From: Clostridiales bacterium
GTDB taxonomy: Bacteria > Bacillota > Clostridia > Lachnospirales > Lachnospiraceae
Assembly: GCA_023663185.1 (NCBI GenBank)
Contig: JAMPHY010000001.1
Location: forward strand, 69,287-133,286
Direction: 5' to 3'
DNA length: 64,000 bases
Below, in pieces: positions 16,624-24,192 of the stretch. The notes beneath the pieces are model-generated. The model had not been told where the DNA came from and searched no databases. It saw only the letters and a program-made list of their open reading frames with translations. Position 1 is the first letter of the stretch. Each line of letters starts with the position of its first letter. Position numbers and translations under genes: made by a program.

Positions 16624-19542
16624 TCAAATAGTTATACCCTTCTCCAGCATTTCTTCAAATACTTCCTCCGGCACCGGCTTAGAGTAGCGATATCCTTGCG
16701 CCACATAAGCGCCAATCTCCATCATAAGCTCCGTATCGTTCTCCGTCTCTACGCCCTCGCAGACAACCTGTGCATTGAGGTCCTTTGCAAGATTGACGAT
16801 GTTCCGCATAATCTGCACCTGTCTTGTACGGTTTTCATTGTTGAGAAGGAAAGAACGGTCCAGCTTGATAACGGACGCCGGTATCTGTTCAAATACTCCC
16901 AGTGAAGAATATCCTGAGCCAAAGTCGTCTATGGAGAGATGTATGCCGTTTTCCCGTAAAATCTCCACCGTCTCCTTGACCTTCTGCTGCTGCACGTCCT
17001 CCACTACAAGCGTTTCCGTAATTTCCACTTCGATTAATTCTTTCGGAATTTGATACTTGTCAATAATGGATATAAATCTCTGCGGGAAACCGTCTTCTGT
17101 AAAGTGCATTCGCGAGAAATTACAGGACACTGGTACGACATTTTGCCCCTTATCAATTCGCCGCCGCATCATTTTACATACGCTTTCCATTACAAAGAAG
17201 TCCACTTCTTTAATTCTGCCGGTCTGCTCATAATAAGGAACAAAGAACCATGGTGTGCGGATTGCTCCGTCCGCCGTCGGATCCTTGAAACGAACCAACG
17301 CCTCTGCTCCCACGATTTTTTTATTGCGGATATCCACTTTTGCCTGATAATAAGCGACAAAATCTTTGTTGATATCTACGGACTCCAAAAGCTTCTCCCG
17401 CTCATGCGTCTCTCGCAGCTGCGCACGCAGCTTGTCGTCATAAATCTGTACCGCATTGTCATAGCTGCTTTTTAAAGAATCTACAAGCTGGATACTCTCG
17501 GACAAGGCGCGCTGTAAATTATCGTCTCCATTTTCCAGACAGCCAACGCCGATGGCAAGCGACATATGGGTATCCATTTTCTCATAAATGCGTGTAGAAA
17601 TTTTGTCTGCAATATCAGTCAGACGTTCACGCAGCGCATCTATCGTTTCATATTTTATAAAAAGTACAAAATGGCTTCCGTAACTCCTTGCGTAAAGCTC
17701 CTTTTGGTCGTTCACTTCCTCAGAGAGCGTCTCGATAACCAGTTCCAGTATATGCTGTCCCGCATTCCAGCCGTACAGCGTGTTGTAGCTTTTAAACTGC
17801 CCGATATCAGTGTAGGCGATAGCGTAATTGCTGCTTTTATCAAGCGCCAGCCTTTTTTCAGCACGGTATCGTAAATAATTCAGATTCCAGATATTAAATT
17901 CGGTGTCCTTATACATCAGCTTTTGAACCCGTATACTGTTCCGTAACAAGTAAAACAGAATCAGGATAACCGCCGCAGCAGCGACCGTTAAAATCAGAAT
18001 AATTGGAATGCTGTGGTCGCTGATGAAGTTCGCCATGCTCATCTTGGAATAAAAATTGTCCTGCAGCATATAGTCATTGACCATTTTATCGCTGACTTCA
18101 ATCAACTCCTTGTTCAAAATGCCAAGAAGCTGCGAATCCTCGTCGTCACGCACGAGCATATGGATACTGTGGACGTCGCTCAATACACTGTGAATTTCCA
18201 TCTGGTTAAACCGAAGTTGTGAACCGAGCAGGTATTCCGCCAGATATCCGTCGCATATAGCGGCGTCCGTCTTGCCGTCCTTCACCGCATTCAAGGTATC
18301 AAGCGGCGTGGAACAGGGCAGAAGCGTTGTATTTTCATCAATAAAGTTCTGTACGAGCGTCCCGGAGAGATTGCTTTCCTCTACCGCCAGCGTATTTATA
18401 GAATCTGACTTACCATTTCGCAGCATAATAATGACCTGCGGAACATTGGCGTATATTTTGGTGGCGGCAAGTTCTTCAGACTGTGTCTGCTGCGATGTTT
18501 CCCCACAGTAGCTTAAGATATCAATCTCACCGTTTTTCAAGGCGCCTTTCGCCTCGTCCATGCTTTCCAGCTTCACATAGTTGAAGCTTATGCCGGTGCT
18601 CACAGACACTTCCTCCAGCACTTGTCTGGAAAGGCCTGAGTAGCCGTTGTCATTTTCATAAGAGAATGGATAGTAGTCGTCCAGATATCCAACCGTCAAT
18701 GTCCCGTTTTCAGCAATATACTGCTTCTCTTTGCTGGTCAGCAGAATTTTCTGGTCAAGTCTGTTGTCATAATATTTCACCATCAGCTCATTTTCAAGCC
18801 CCGGTCGATTCATCTTCAAATCAGCGATTCCCTGATTGAGTTCCCTCATCAAGTCGTTGTTGCCTTTATAGGTTATGTAATAAAAAGGCATAGGCGCAAA
18901 CCTGCCGATAACCCGCTGTCCTTCCCGTACTTCTGTCAGGGAATGTACAAGCGCGTCAATCTCTCCCGCATCAAGTGCGTCATGCAGAGCCGCCGTATTT
19001 TCATATTCCCGCACATTCAGATTGAAAATGTTATGACTTGCCATATATTCATAAAACTCGTCTTTCCGTATATAGCTGCTCACAATGCCAAAGTTAGCGC
19101 CGTGAATAGCGCTAAAGTCCTCATAGGCAAATTCGCTGTCGCCGTTTACCGCAATGACGCCAAAGGTATAGCCGCTCGCCAAATCTGCATACTGGTATAG
19201 CTTTGCACGCTCTGCAGAATACTGCGCGGAACCCACTAGGTCAATCTGTTTATCAGCCAGCATGTTAAGCGCCTCGTCCCAGCTTTCACAATCCACATAC
19301 TCAATGTTCCAATTGACATAGTCGTTCAGCGCTTCTAAGTATTCCACGTCCATACCCGCGCGGCTGCCGTCCGATTTGGTCTCATTATATCCCCCCATAG
19401 GGAAAAAGCCAATCCGGACAGTGCGTTTTTCCGCTCCATGTACTGTTTCGACAGCTCCTATGGACATAAGAAACGCCGCCACGAGCATAAGCGCAAGTAA
19501 TCTGACCGTCATGACGGTCGAGTTTTTTTGAATTTTCTTCAT
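16624..19542 (-). CDS. Membrane-bound c-di-GMP phosphodiesterase with two solute-binding sensor domains
   Basis: The 972-residue protein has a signal/anchor helix (residues 10-35), two tandem SBP_bac_3 periplasmic-binding-protein domains (about 40-260 and 275-500), a membrane helix (about 515-540), a GGDEF domain and an EAL domain. The GGDEF signature is degenerate (YGSHF), so cyclase activity is unlikely. The EAL part looks active: EALVR with E747, CNFSR, EVEITET, DDFGSGYSS, KLDRSF, CEGVET and AQGY are all kept. It should therefore degrade cyclic di-GMP when an amino-acid-like ligand is bound or lost outside. It starts 15 bases after ackA and probably shares its transcript. Confidence 0.9.
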   Translation of the reverse strand: MKKIQKNSTVMTVRLLALMLVAAFLMSIGAVETVHGAEKRTVRIGFFPMGGYNETKSDGSRAGMDVEYLEALNDYVNWNIEYVDCESWDEALNMLADKQIDLVGSAQYSAERAKLYQYADLASGYTFGVIAVNGDSEFAYEDFSAIHGANFGIVSSYIRKDEFYEYMASHNIFNLNVREYENTAALHDALDAGEIDALVHSLTEVREGQRVIGRFAPMPFYYITYKGNNDLMRELNQGIADLKMNRPGLENELMVKYYDNRLDQKILLTSKEKQYIAENGTLTVGYLDDYYPFSYENDNGYSGLSRQVLEEVSVSTGISFNYVKLESMDEAKGALKNGEIDILSYCGETSQQTQSEELAATKIYANVPQVIIMLRNGKSDSINTLAVEESNLSGTLVQNFIDENTTLLPCSTPLDTLNAVKDGKTDAAICDGYLAEYLLGSQLRFNQMEIHSVLSDVHSIHMLVRDDEDSQLLGILNKELIEVSDKMVNDYMLQDNFYSKMSMANFISDHSIPIILILTVAAAAVILILFYLLRNSIRVQKLMYKDTEFNIWNLNYLRYRAEKRLALDKSSNYAIAYTDIGQFKSYNTLYGWNAGQHILELVIETLSEEVNDQKELYARSYGSHFVLFIKYETIDALRERLTDIADKISTRIYEKMDTHMSLAIGVGCLENGDDNLQRALSESIQLVDSLKSSYDNAVQIYDDKLRAQLRETHEREKLLESVDINKDFVAYYQAKVDIRNKKIVGAEALVRFKDPTADGAIRTPWFFVPYYEQTGRIKEVDFFVMESVCKMMRRRIDKGQNVVPVSCNFSRMHFTEDGFPQRFISIIDKYQIPKELIEVEITETLVVEDVQQQKVKETVEILRENGIHLSIDDFGSGYSSLGVFEQIPASVIKLDRSFLLNNENRTRQVQIMRNIVNLAKDLNAQVVCEGVETENDTELMMEIGAYVAQGYRYSKPVPEEVFEEMLEKGITI

Positions 19543-19557
19543 ATTTTACCTTGTCCT

Positions 19558-20754
19558 TTATTTTACCAACGCATAAGTTTCCCTTGCAATCGCAAGCTCC
19601 TCATTGGTCGGAATCACAAGTACCTTAGTGGTTGATTCAGGGGTGGTGATTATTAAATCTTCACCGCGCTTTGCATTCTGCGCCTTGTCTAAAGTAATGC
19701 CTAGATATCCGAGGCGGCTGCATACCATGTCTCTGACAAAAGGACTGTTCTCACCGAGTCCGGCAGTAAAGCATATTGCGTCCACGCCGTTCATTGCGGC
19801 TGCATAAGCGCCGATATATTTGGTTACGCGGTAAGCAAATGTCTCTATGGTACGGATTCCCGCGTCGTCTCCGTTTTCATAAGCAGCCTGTAAGTCTCTG
19901 AAATCGGAAGAAAGGTTGCTCGATAAACCAAGAACGCCTGATTTTTTATTCAAAATAGTCATAACCTCGTCAATGGATTTGCCTTCCTTATGAGCAATAA
20001 ACTCCATAATGGCGGGATCTATATCGCCGGAGCGTGTTCCCATGATTAAGCCCTCTAACGGAGTCAGTCCCATAGACGTATCGATACATTTTCCGTTCTT
20101 TACAGCCGAAACGCTGGCGCCGTTGCCAAGATGACATACAATCAGCTTAAGGTCTTCATATTTTTGACCTAATACTTCCGCCGCTTTCTTCGATACATAA
20201 GAGTGGCTGGTTCCGTGGAAACCGTATCTTCTTATTTTATATTTCTCGTAGTACTCATAAGGAATACCGTACAGATAAGCCTCTTTAGGCATGGTCTGAT
20301 GGAACGCCGTATCAAAAACGCCGACCATCGGGGTGCCGGGCATTAATTCCTGACATGCGGCGATACCGATTAAATTGGCGGGGTTATGTAATGGCGCAAG
20401 TTCGTTGCAATCGGTAATTGCCTTAATAACTTCGTCGGTAATCACCGTAGAAGATGCGAATTTCTCGCCACCGTGGACTATACGGTGTCCTACTGCTCCT
20501 ATTTCAGATAAATCCTTTACCACGCCGTTTTCCTTATCGCTTAATGCATTAAGAACAAGCTTTATCGCCTGTGTATGATCCTCCATAGGAGTTACGGTGG
20601 TAATTTTGTCTTTTCCTGTAGGCTGGTATACGAGCTGGCTTCCTTCGATACCAATACGCTCGCACAAGCCTTTTGCAATTAATTCCTCCGTTACTGCGTC
20701 AATTAACTGAAATTTTAAAGAAGAACTGCCGCAGTTAATAACTAAAATATTCAT
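19558..20754 (-). CDS. ackA: Acetate kinase
   Basis: AckA converts acetyl phosphate and ADP to acetate and ATP. The 398-residue protein has the family signatures NILVINCGSSSLKFQL at the N-terminus, AVGHRIVHGGEKF, GVFDTAFHQTMP, HLGNGASV and LIMGTRSGDIDP, and normal length. It follows pta by 18 bases with CAGGAGGCAG before the start, so the two form the usual Pta-AckA pair for substrate-level ATP formation during sugar and uronate fermentation. Confidence 0.97.
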   Translation of the reverse strand: MNILVINCGSSSLKFQLIDAVTEELIAKGLCERIGIEGSQLVYQPTGKDKITTVTPMEDHTQAIKLVLNALSDKENGVVKDLSEIGAVGHRIVHGGEKFASSTVITDEVIKAITDCNELAPLHNPANLIGIAACQELMPGTPMVGVFDTAFHQTMPKEAYLYGIPYEYYEKYKIRRYGFHGTSHSYVSKKAAEVLGQKYEDLKLIVCHLGNGASVSAVKNGKCIDTSMGLTPLEGLIMGTRSGDIDPAIMEFIAHKEGKSIDEVMTILNKKSGVLGLSSNLSSDFRDLQAAYENGDDAGIRTIETFAYRVTKYIGAYAAAMNGVDAICFTAGLGENSPFVRDMVCSRLGYLGITLDKAQNAKRGEDLIITTPESTTKVLVIPTNEELAIARETYALVK

Positions 20755-20772
20755 AACATCTGCCTCCTGAAC

Positions 20773-21774
20773 TTAAGATAATTGTGCCTGTACCGCTGTC
20801 AATGCTACAACGCCTACGATATCCTCCCATGAACAGCCGCGTGATAAATCGTTGACCGGTTTAGCGATACCTTGAAGCATAGGACCATAAGCTTCCGCTT
20901 TGGCAAGTCTTTGCACTAATTTATATCCGATATTACCGCAGTCTAAGTTCGGGAAAATCAATATGTTTGCTTTGCCGGCAACTTCGCTGCCCGGTGATTT
21001 CGTTTTGGCAACATGCGGAACTAAAGCTGCGTCTGCCTGTAATTCTCCATCGAGGCATAAGTGCGGATACAACTCATGTGCGATTCTGGTAGCCTCCGTC
21101 ACTTTATCAACGAGCGCATGTTTGGCGCTGCCTTTGGTAGAATGGGACAGCATTGCGATAATCGGTTTAGCTCCTACAAGGCTCTTGAAGCTTTTAGCGG
21201 AAGAGTCTGCGATAGCGGCAAGTTCTTCTGCTGTAGGGTCCTGATTTAAGCCGCAGTCGGCAAAAAGGAAGGTGCCGCCTTCGCCAAATTCACAGTCCGG
21301 CACGTCCATAATAAAGAAACCGGATACTAACTTAACGCCGGGAGCAGTTTTAAGAATTTGCAGCGCCGGACGTAAAGTGTCTGCGGTTGCGTGGTTTGCT
21401 CCCGCTACCATTCCGTCTGCGTCGTTAGCTTTTACCATCATGACTCCGAAGGTCAGGTAGTCCTTTAAAAGAGTCTCTCTTGCCAGTTCAGGCGTCATGC
21501 CCTTATTTTTCCTTGTTTCATACAAAAGATTTACATACTCGTCCAGCTTTTCGGTTTTCTCAGGGTCTACGACTTGAACGCCGTCCAGCTCTACTTCCAG
21601 CCATGTCGCGCCGTCCATAATCTTTTCTTCATTGCCAATCATAATAATATTGGCGATTTTTTCCTGAATAATGTGAGCGGCGGCGATTAACGTCCTCTTA
21701 TCAGTACTTTCCGGTAATACAATTGTCTTTTTGTCACTTCTTGCTTTTTCCTTCATTAAGTCAATATATGACAT
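20773..21774 (-). CDS. pta: Phosphate acetyltransferase
   Basis: Pta makes acetyl phosphate from acetyl-CoA. The 333-residue, single-domain form begins MSYIDLMKEKARSDKKTI and contains GMVAGANHATADTLRP, GGTFLFADCGLNQDP, SGFFIMDVP and DGELQADAALVP, all typical. I place the start at 21774, directly after AAAGGAGAACTGG; the frame continues upstream to 21855 but that part covers the promoter. It is the first gene of a pta-ackA-EAL transcription unit. Confidence 0.97.
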   Translation of the reverse strand: MSYIDLMKEKARSDKKTIVLPESTDKRTLIAAAHIIQEKIANIIMIGNEEKIMDGATWLEVELDGVQVVDPEKTEKLDEYVNLLYETRKNKGMTPELARETLLKDYLTFGVMMVKANDADGMVAGANHATADTLRPALQILKTAPGVKLVSGFFIMDVPDCEFGEGGTFLFADCGLNQDPTAEELAAIADSSAKSFKSLVGAKPIIAMLSHSTKGSAKHALVDKVTEATRIAHELYPHLCLDGELQADAALVPHVAKTKSPGSEVAGKANILIFPNLDCGNIGYKLVQRLAKAEAYGPMLQGIAKPVNDLSRGCSWEDIVGVVALTAVQAQLS

Positions 21775-21813
21775 ATCCAGTTCTCCTTTCGCATTTAATA
21801 TAATATATATAAA

Positions 21814-21842
21814 ATTATACAAAAATAAAGATTTATATACAA
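21814..21842 (-). promoter_or_regulatory. pta-ackA promoter
   Basis: Read on the minus strand: TTGTAT (21842-21837), 17 bases, TATAAT (21819-21814), about 40 bases before the pta start. Good sigma-A type match. Confidence 0.75.
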
Positions 21843-21921
21843 GTTTATTTTGCAATATGACGATAAAAAATTTGAAATAGGGAATTTATAAATAAGGGTA
21901 GTGGTTTTTTCATTAATAATT

Positions 21922-21930
21922 TGTTATAAT
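21922..21930 (+). promoter_or_regulatory. Extended -10 promoter for the SDR gene
   Basis: TGT-TATAAT at 21922-21930 is an extended -10 box about 40 bases before the SDR start; no good -35 is present, as is common for this promoter type. Confidence 0.6.
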
Positions 21931-21971
21931 AGGAAAAAATAATGCAGTAAAAAGAATTGGAGGGACAAAAT

Positions 21972-22760
21972 ATGGGTGTATACGCAATTTCCGGCGCTTC
22001 CAGCGGGATAGGCGCCAAAGCAAAAGAAATCCTGTTACAACGCGGACACGAAGTAATCAATATCGACTTGAAAGATGGAGATATTTGTGTCAATCTTGCA
22101 ACTGAAGAAGGCAGGCAGAAAGCAGTAGACGAGCTGCATAGAATGTGTCCTGATGGACTTGACGGTATTATATGTAATGCCGGAGTATCGGGCGCGTCGC
22201 GCAATCTTCAATTAATTATATCGCTGAATTATTTCGGTACGATAGCTCTTGCAAAGGGTGCATTCGACCTTTTGGAGAAAAAGCACGGAAGCTGTGTGGT
22301 AACGGCGTCCAACACGATTTCTCAGGGGGCGGGGCGCATGGATATAGCGGACTTGCTTAATAATATCGGTGATGAGGCAAGGGTGCTTCATCTGGTGTCT
22401 CAGATGGATTCAACTAACCTTTCAGTAGGAAACAGCATGTATGTTTCTACTAAATACGCTCTCTCAAGATGGGTAAGGCGCGTGTCTTCTTCATGGGCGG
22501 CAAGAGGCGTGCGTATCAATGCTATCGCGCCCGGCAACGTACAGACGGCAATGACGGCGGGCATGGATACTTCGGCCAAAATGGCGCTTAACGCGCTTCC
22601 GATTCCTACCAAATACGGACAGGAATGCCTGATGGAGCCGGAAGAAATCGCAGAAGTTATGGTATTTTTGGTATCCGATGCTGCAAGGGGCGTAAACGGC
22701 AATGTAATGTTTGTTGACGGTGGCACGGACGCTTTACTTAATTCAGAAAAAGTATATTAG
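21972..22760 (+). CDS. SDR oxidoreductase resembling 3-alpha-hydroxysteroid dehydrogenase/carbonyl reductase
   Basis: A 262-residue short-chain dehydrogenase with GASSGIGA at residues 6-13, ICNAGVSG, a Ser at VVTASN and YVSTK. The compact N-terminus with a reduced second half of the Rossmann fold ([20 protein letters not shown]) and the motif DGIICNAG recall the Comamonas 3-alpha-hydroxysteroid dehydrogenase/carbonyl reductase group more than ordinary fatty-acid SDRs. Substrate is unproven. GGAGGG lies 7 bases before the ATG at 21972; the upstream TTG is not needed. The next gene, 15 bases later, encodes an NTF2-fold protein, probably acting on a related small molecule. Confidence 0.8.
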   Translation: MGVYAISGASSGIGAKAKEILLQRGHEVINIDLKDGDICVNLATEEGRQKAVDELHRMCPDGLDGIICNAGVSGASRNLQLIISLNYFGTIALAKGAFDLLEKKHGSCVVTASNTISQGAGRMDIADLLNNIGDEARVLHLVSQMDSTNLSVGNSMYVSTKYALSRWVRRVSSSWAARGVRINAIAPGNVQTAMTAGMDTSAKMALNALPIPTKYGQECLMEPEEIAEVMVFLVSDAARGVNGNVMFVDGGTDALLNSEKVY

Positions 22761-22775
22761 GAAAGGAGCATGGAA

Positions 22776-23108
22776 ATGAAACCTATTGAAAAATATGTAG
22801 AAGTTATGCAGAATAAAGACTATGCCGGACTTGCCGATATTTTTACAAAAGACGGTATTCTGTGCGATTACTGTACCAATTCCTCGGCGCAGAAAGAATA
22901 TCATATATATGGAAGGGAAGCTATAAATATGTTCTTTAGGAACAAATTCGGTTTCCGCCAGTACTCTATAGCGGAGGCGGAAGTGGTAAACGATACGCAG
23001 GCTGAATTTGTGGCTAATTTCGGCGGATATAATATTATGGCTATCGCTACGGTTCGTGAAGTGAGTGAAGACGGATTGATTTGCAACCTTACCGTAAGAC
23101 CTAAATAA
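22776..23108 (+). CDS. NTF2-like / SnoaL-fold small protein
   Basis: This roughly 110-residue protein has the pattern of the cone-shaped alpha+beta NTF2/SnoaL/ketosteroid isomerase fold: an N-terminal helix pair with YVEVMQNKDYAGLADIFTKDG, then YGREAINMFF, followed by beta strands (AEVVNDTQAEFVANF, MAIATVREV, LICNLTVRP). Such proteins are isomerases, hydratases or simple binding partners; which one cannot be told. The ATG at 22776 is preferred because AAAGGAG is 7 bases before it; an ATG at 22770 would sit too close. Adjacent to the SDR, a joint pathway role is reasonable inference. Confidence 0.7.
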   Translation: MKPIEKYVEVMQNKDYAGLADIFTKDGILCDYCTNSSAQKEYHIYGREAINMFFRNKFGFRQYSIAEAEVVNDTQAEFVANFGGYNIMAIATVREVSEDGLICNLTVRPK

Positions 23109-23177
23109 TAGACGGTATATTCCATACATATTTGCACATACTACTCCTAAAATCAGCATAAAAAGGAGAGTGTGCAG

Positions 23178-24191
23178 ATGTTAGGAAAACAAAGCGTTCA
23201 GTTTGATAATCAGGTTTATATTATAAGCAGCGGTTCTATTGTCGGCAGTAAAGAAGGACAGGGACCTATGGGGAAACTGTTTGATAAAGTCGGGTGGGAC
23301 GATATGTTCGGCGCGAGTACATGGGAAGAAGCTGAGAGCAGCTTACAGCGGGAAGCGTTGCAGATTATGCTGGACAAGGCGTGTTTAAAAAAAGAAGATA
23401 TTCAACTTATTTTTGCTGGCGATTTACTTGGACAGTCAATCGCCAGTAGTTTTGGCATGGCGTCTTTTAACACGCCCCATGTCGGCATGTATGGCGCGTG
23501 TTCTACCTGCGGTCTTACGATAGCTATCGGCTCTCTTGCAGTTGCCGGTGGCTTCGTGGAGAAGGCGGCGTGCGTTACGTCAAGCCATTTTGCCAGTGCA
23601 GAGAAAGAGTTCCGTTATCCGCTTGGTTACGGAAATCAAAGACCGCTTTCGGCAAGTTGGACGGTAACGGGCAGCGCGGCTTTTCTGCTTTCGCATGGAG
23701 CTAAGGAGAAGGCGCGGGCGAAAGTAGCGGGCGCGACTTTTGGCAGAATTATGGATTACGGCATTAAAGATTCAATGAATATGGGAGCATGTATGGCTCC
23801 GGCGGCTGCCGATACTATAAAAAGAAATCTGCAGGATTTTGGCAGGACGCCGGCTGATTATGATAAGATTATTACCGGAGATTTAGGCTCGGTTGGGCAG
23901 AAATTGTTATTTGAGCTGCTTGAAGCTGAAGGAATAGATATCTGCAAGCAGCATATGGACTGCGGTATCGAAATATTTGACAGTGAAAAACAGAATACTA
24001 ACGCGGGAGGTTCGGGCTGTGGCTGCGCCGCCGTCACCTTATCAGCGTATATTTTAAAGAAAATAGAAGAAGGCACATGGAAAAGAGTGCTTTTTGCGCC
24101 TACGGGCGCTTTGCTTAGTAAAACAAGTTTTAATGAAGGACAGACTATTCCGGGTATCGCGCATGGAGTGATATTGGAAGGAGTGAATTGA
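23178..24191 (+). CDS. spoVAD: Stage V sporulation protein AD
   Basis: SpoVAD is a thiolase-fold protein of the SpoVA channel that binds dipicolinic acid and helps load it into the developing spore. The 337-residue product has the family features: GSKEGQGP, FAGDLLGQ, YGACSTCGLT (conserved Cys), SHFASAEKEFRYPLGYGNQRP and a C-terminal GCGCAAVTLSAY. In most Firmicutes it lies between spoVAC and spoVAE; here neither is adjacent, although a SpoVAE-like gene lies about 5 kb downstream. The ATG at 23178 is chosen over the GTG at 23172, which is too near AAAGGAG. The presence of this gene indicates a spore former. Confidence 0.9.
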   Translation: MLGKQSVQFDNQVYIISSGSIVGSKEGQGPMGKLFDKVGWDDMFGASTWEEAESSLQREALQIMLDKACLKKEDIQLIFAGDLLGQSIASSFGMASFNTPHVGMYGACSTCGLTIAIGSLAVAGGFVEKAACVTSSHFASAEKEFRYPLGYGNQRPLSASWTVTGSAAFLLSHGAKEKARAKVAGATFGRIMDYGIKDSMNMGACMAPAAADTIKRNLQDFGRTPADYDKIITGDLGSVGQKLLFELLEAEGIDICKQHMDCGIEIFDSEKQNTNAGGSGCGCAAVTLSAYILKKIEEGTWKRVLFAPTGALLSKTSFNEGQTIPGIAHGVILEGVN

Positions 24192-24192
24192 A

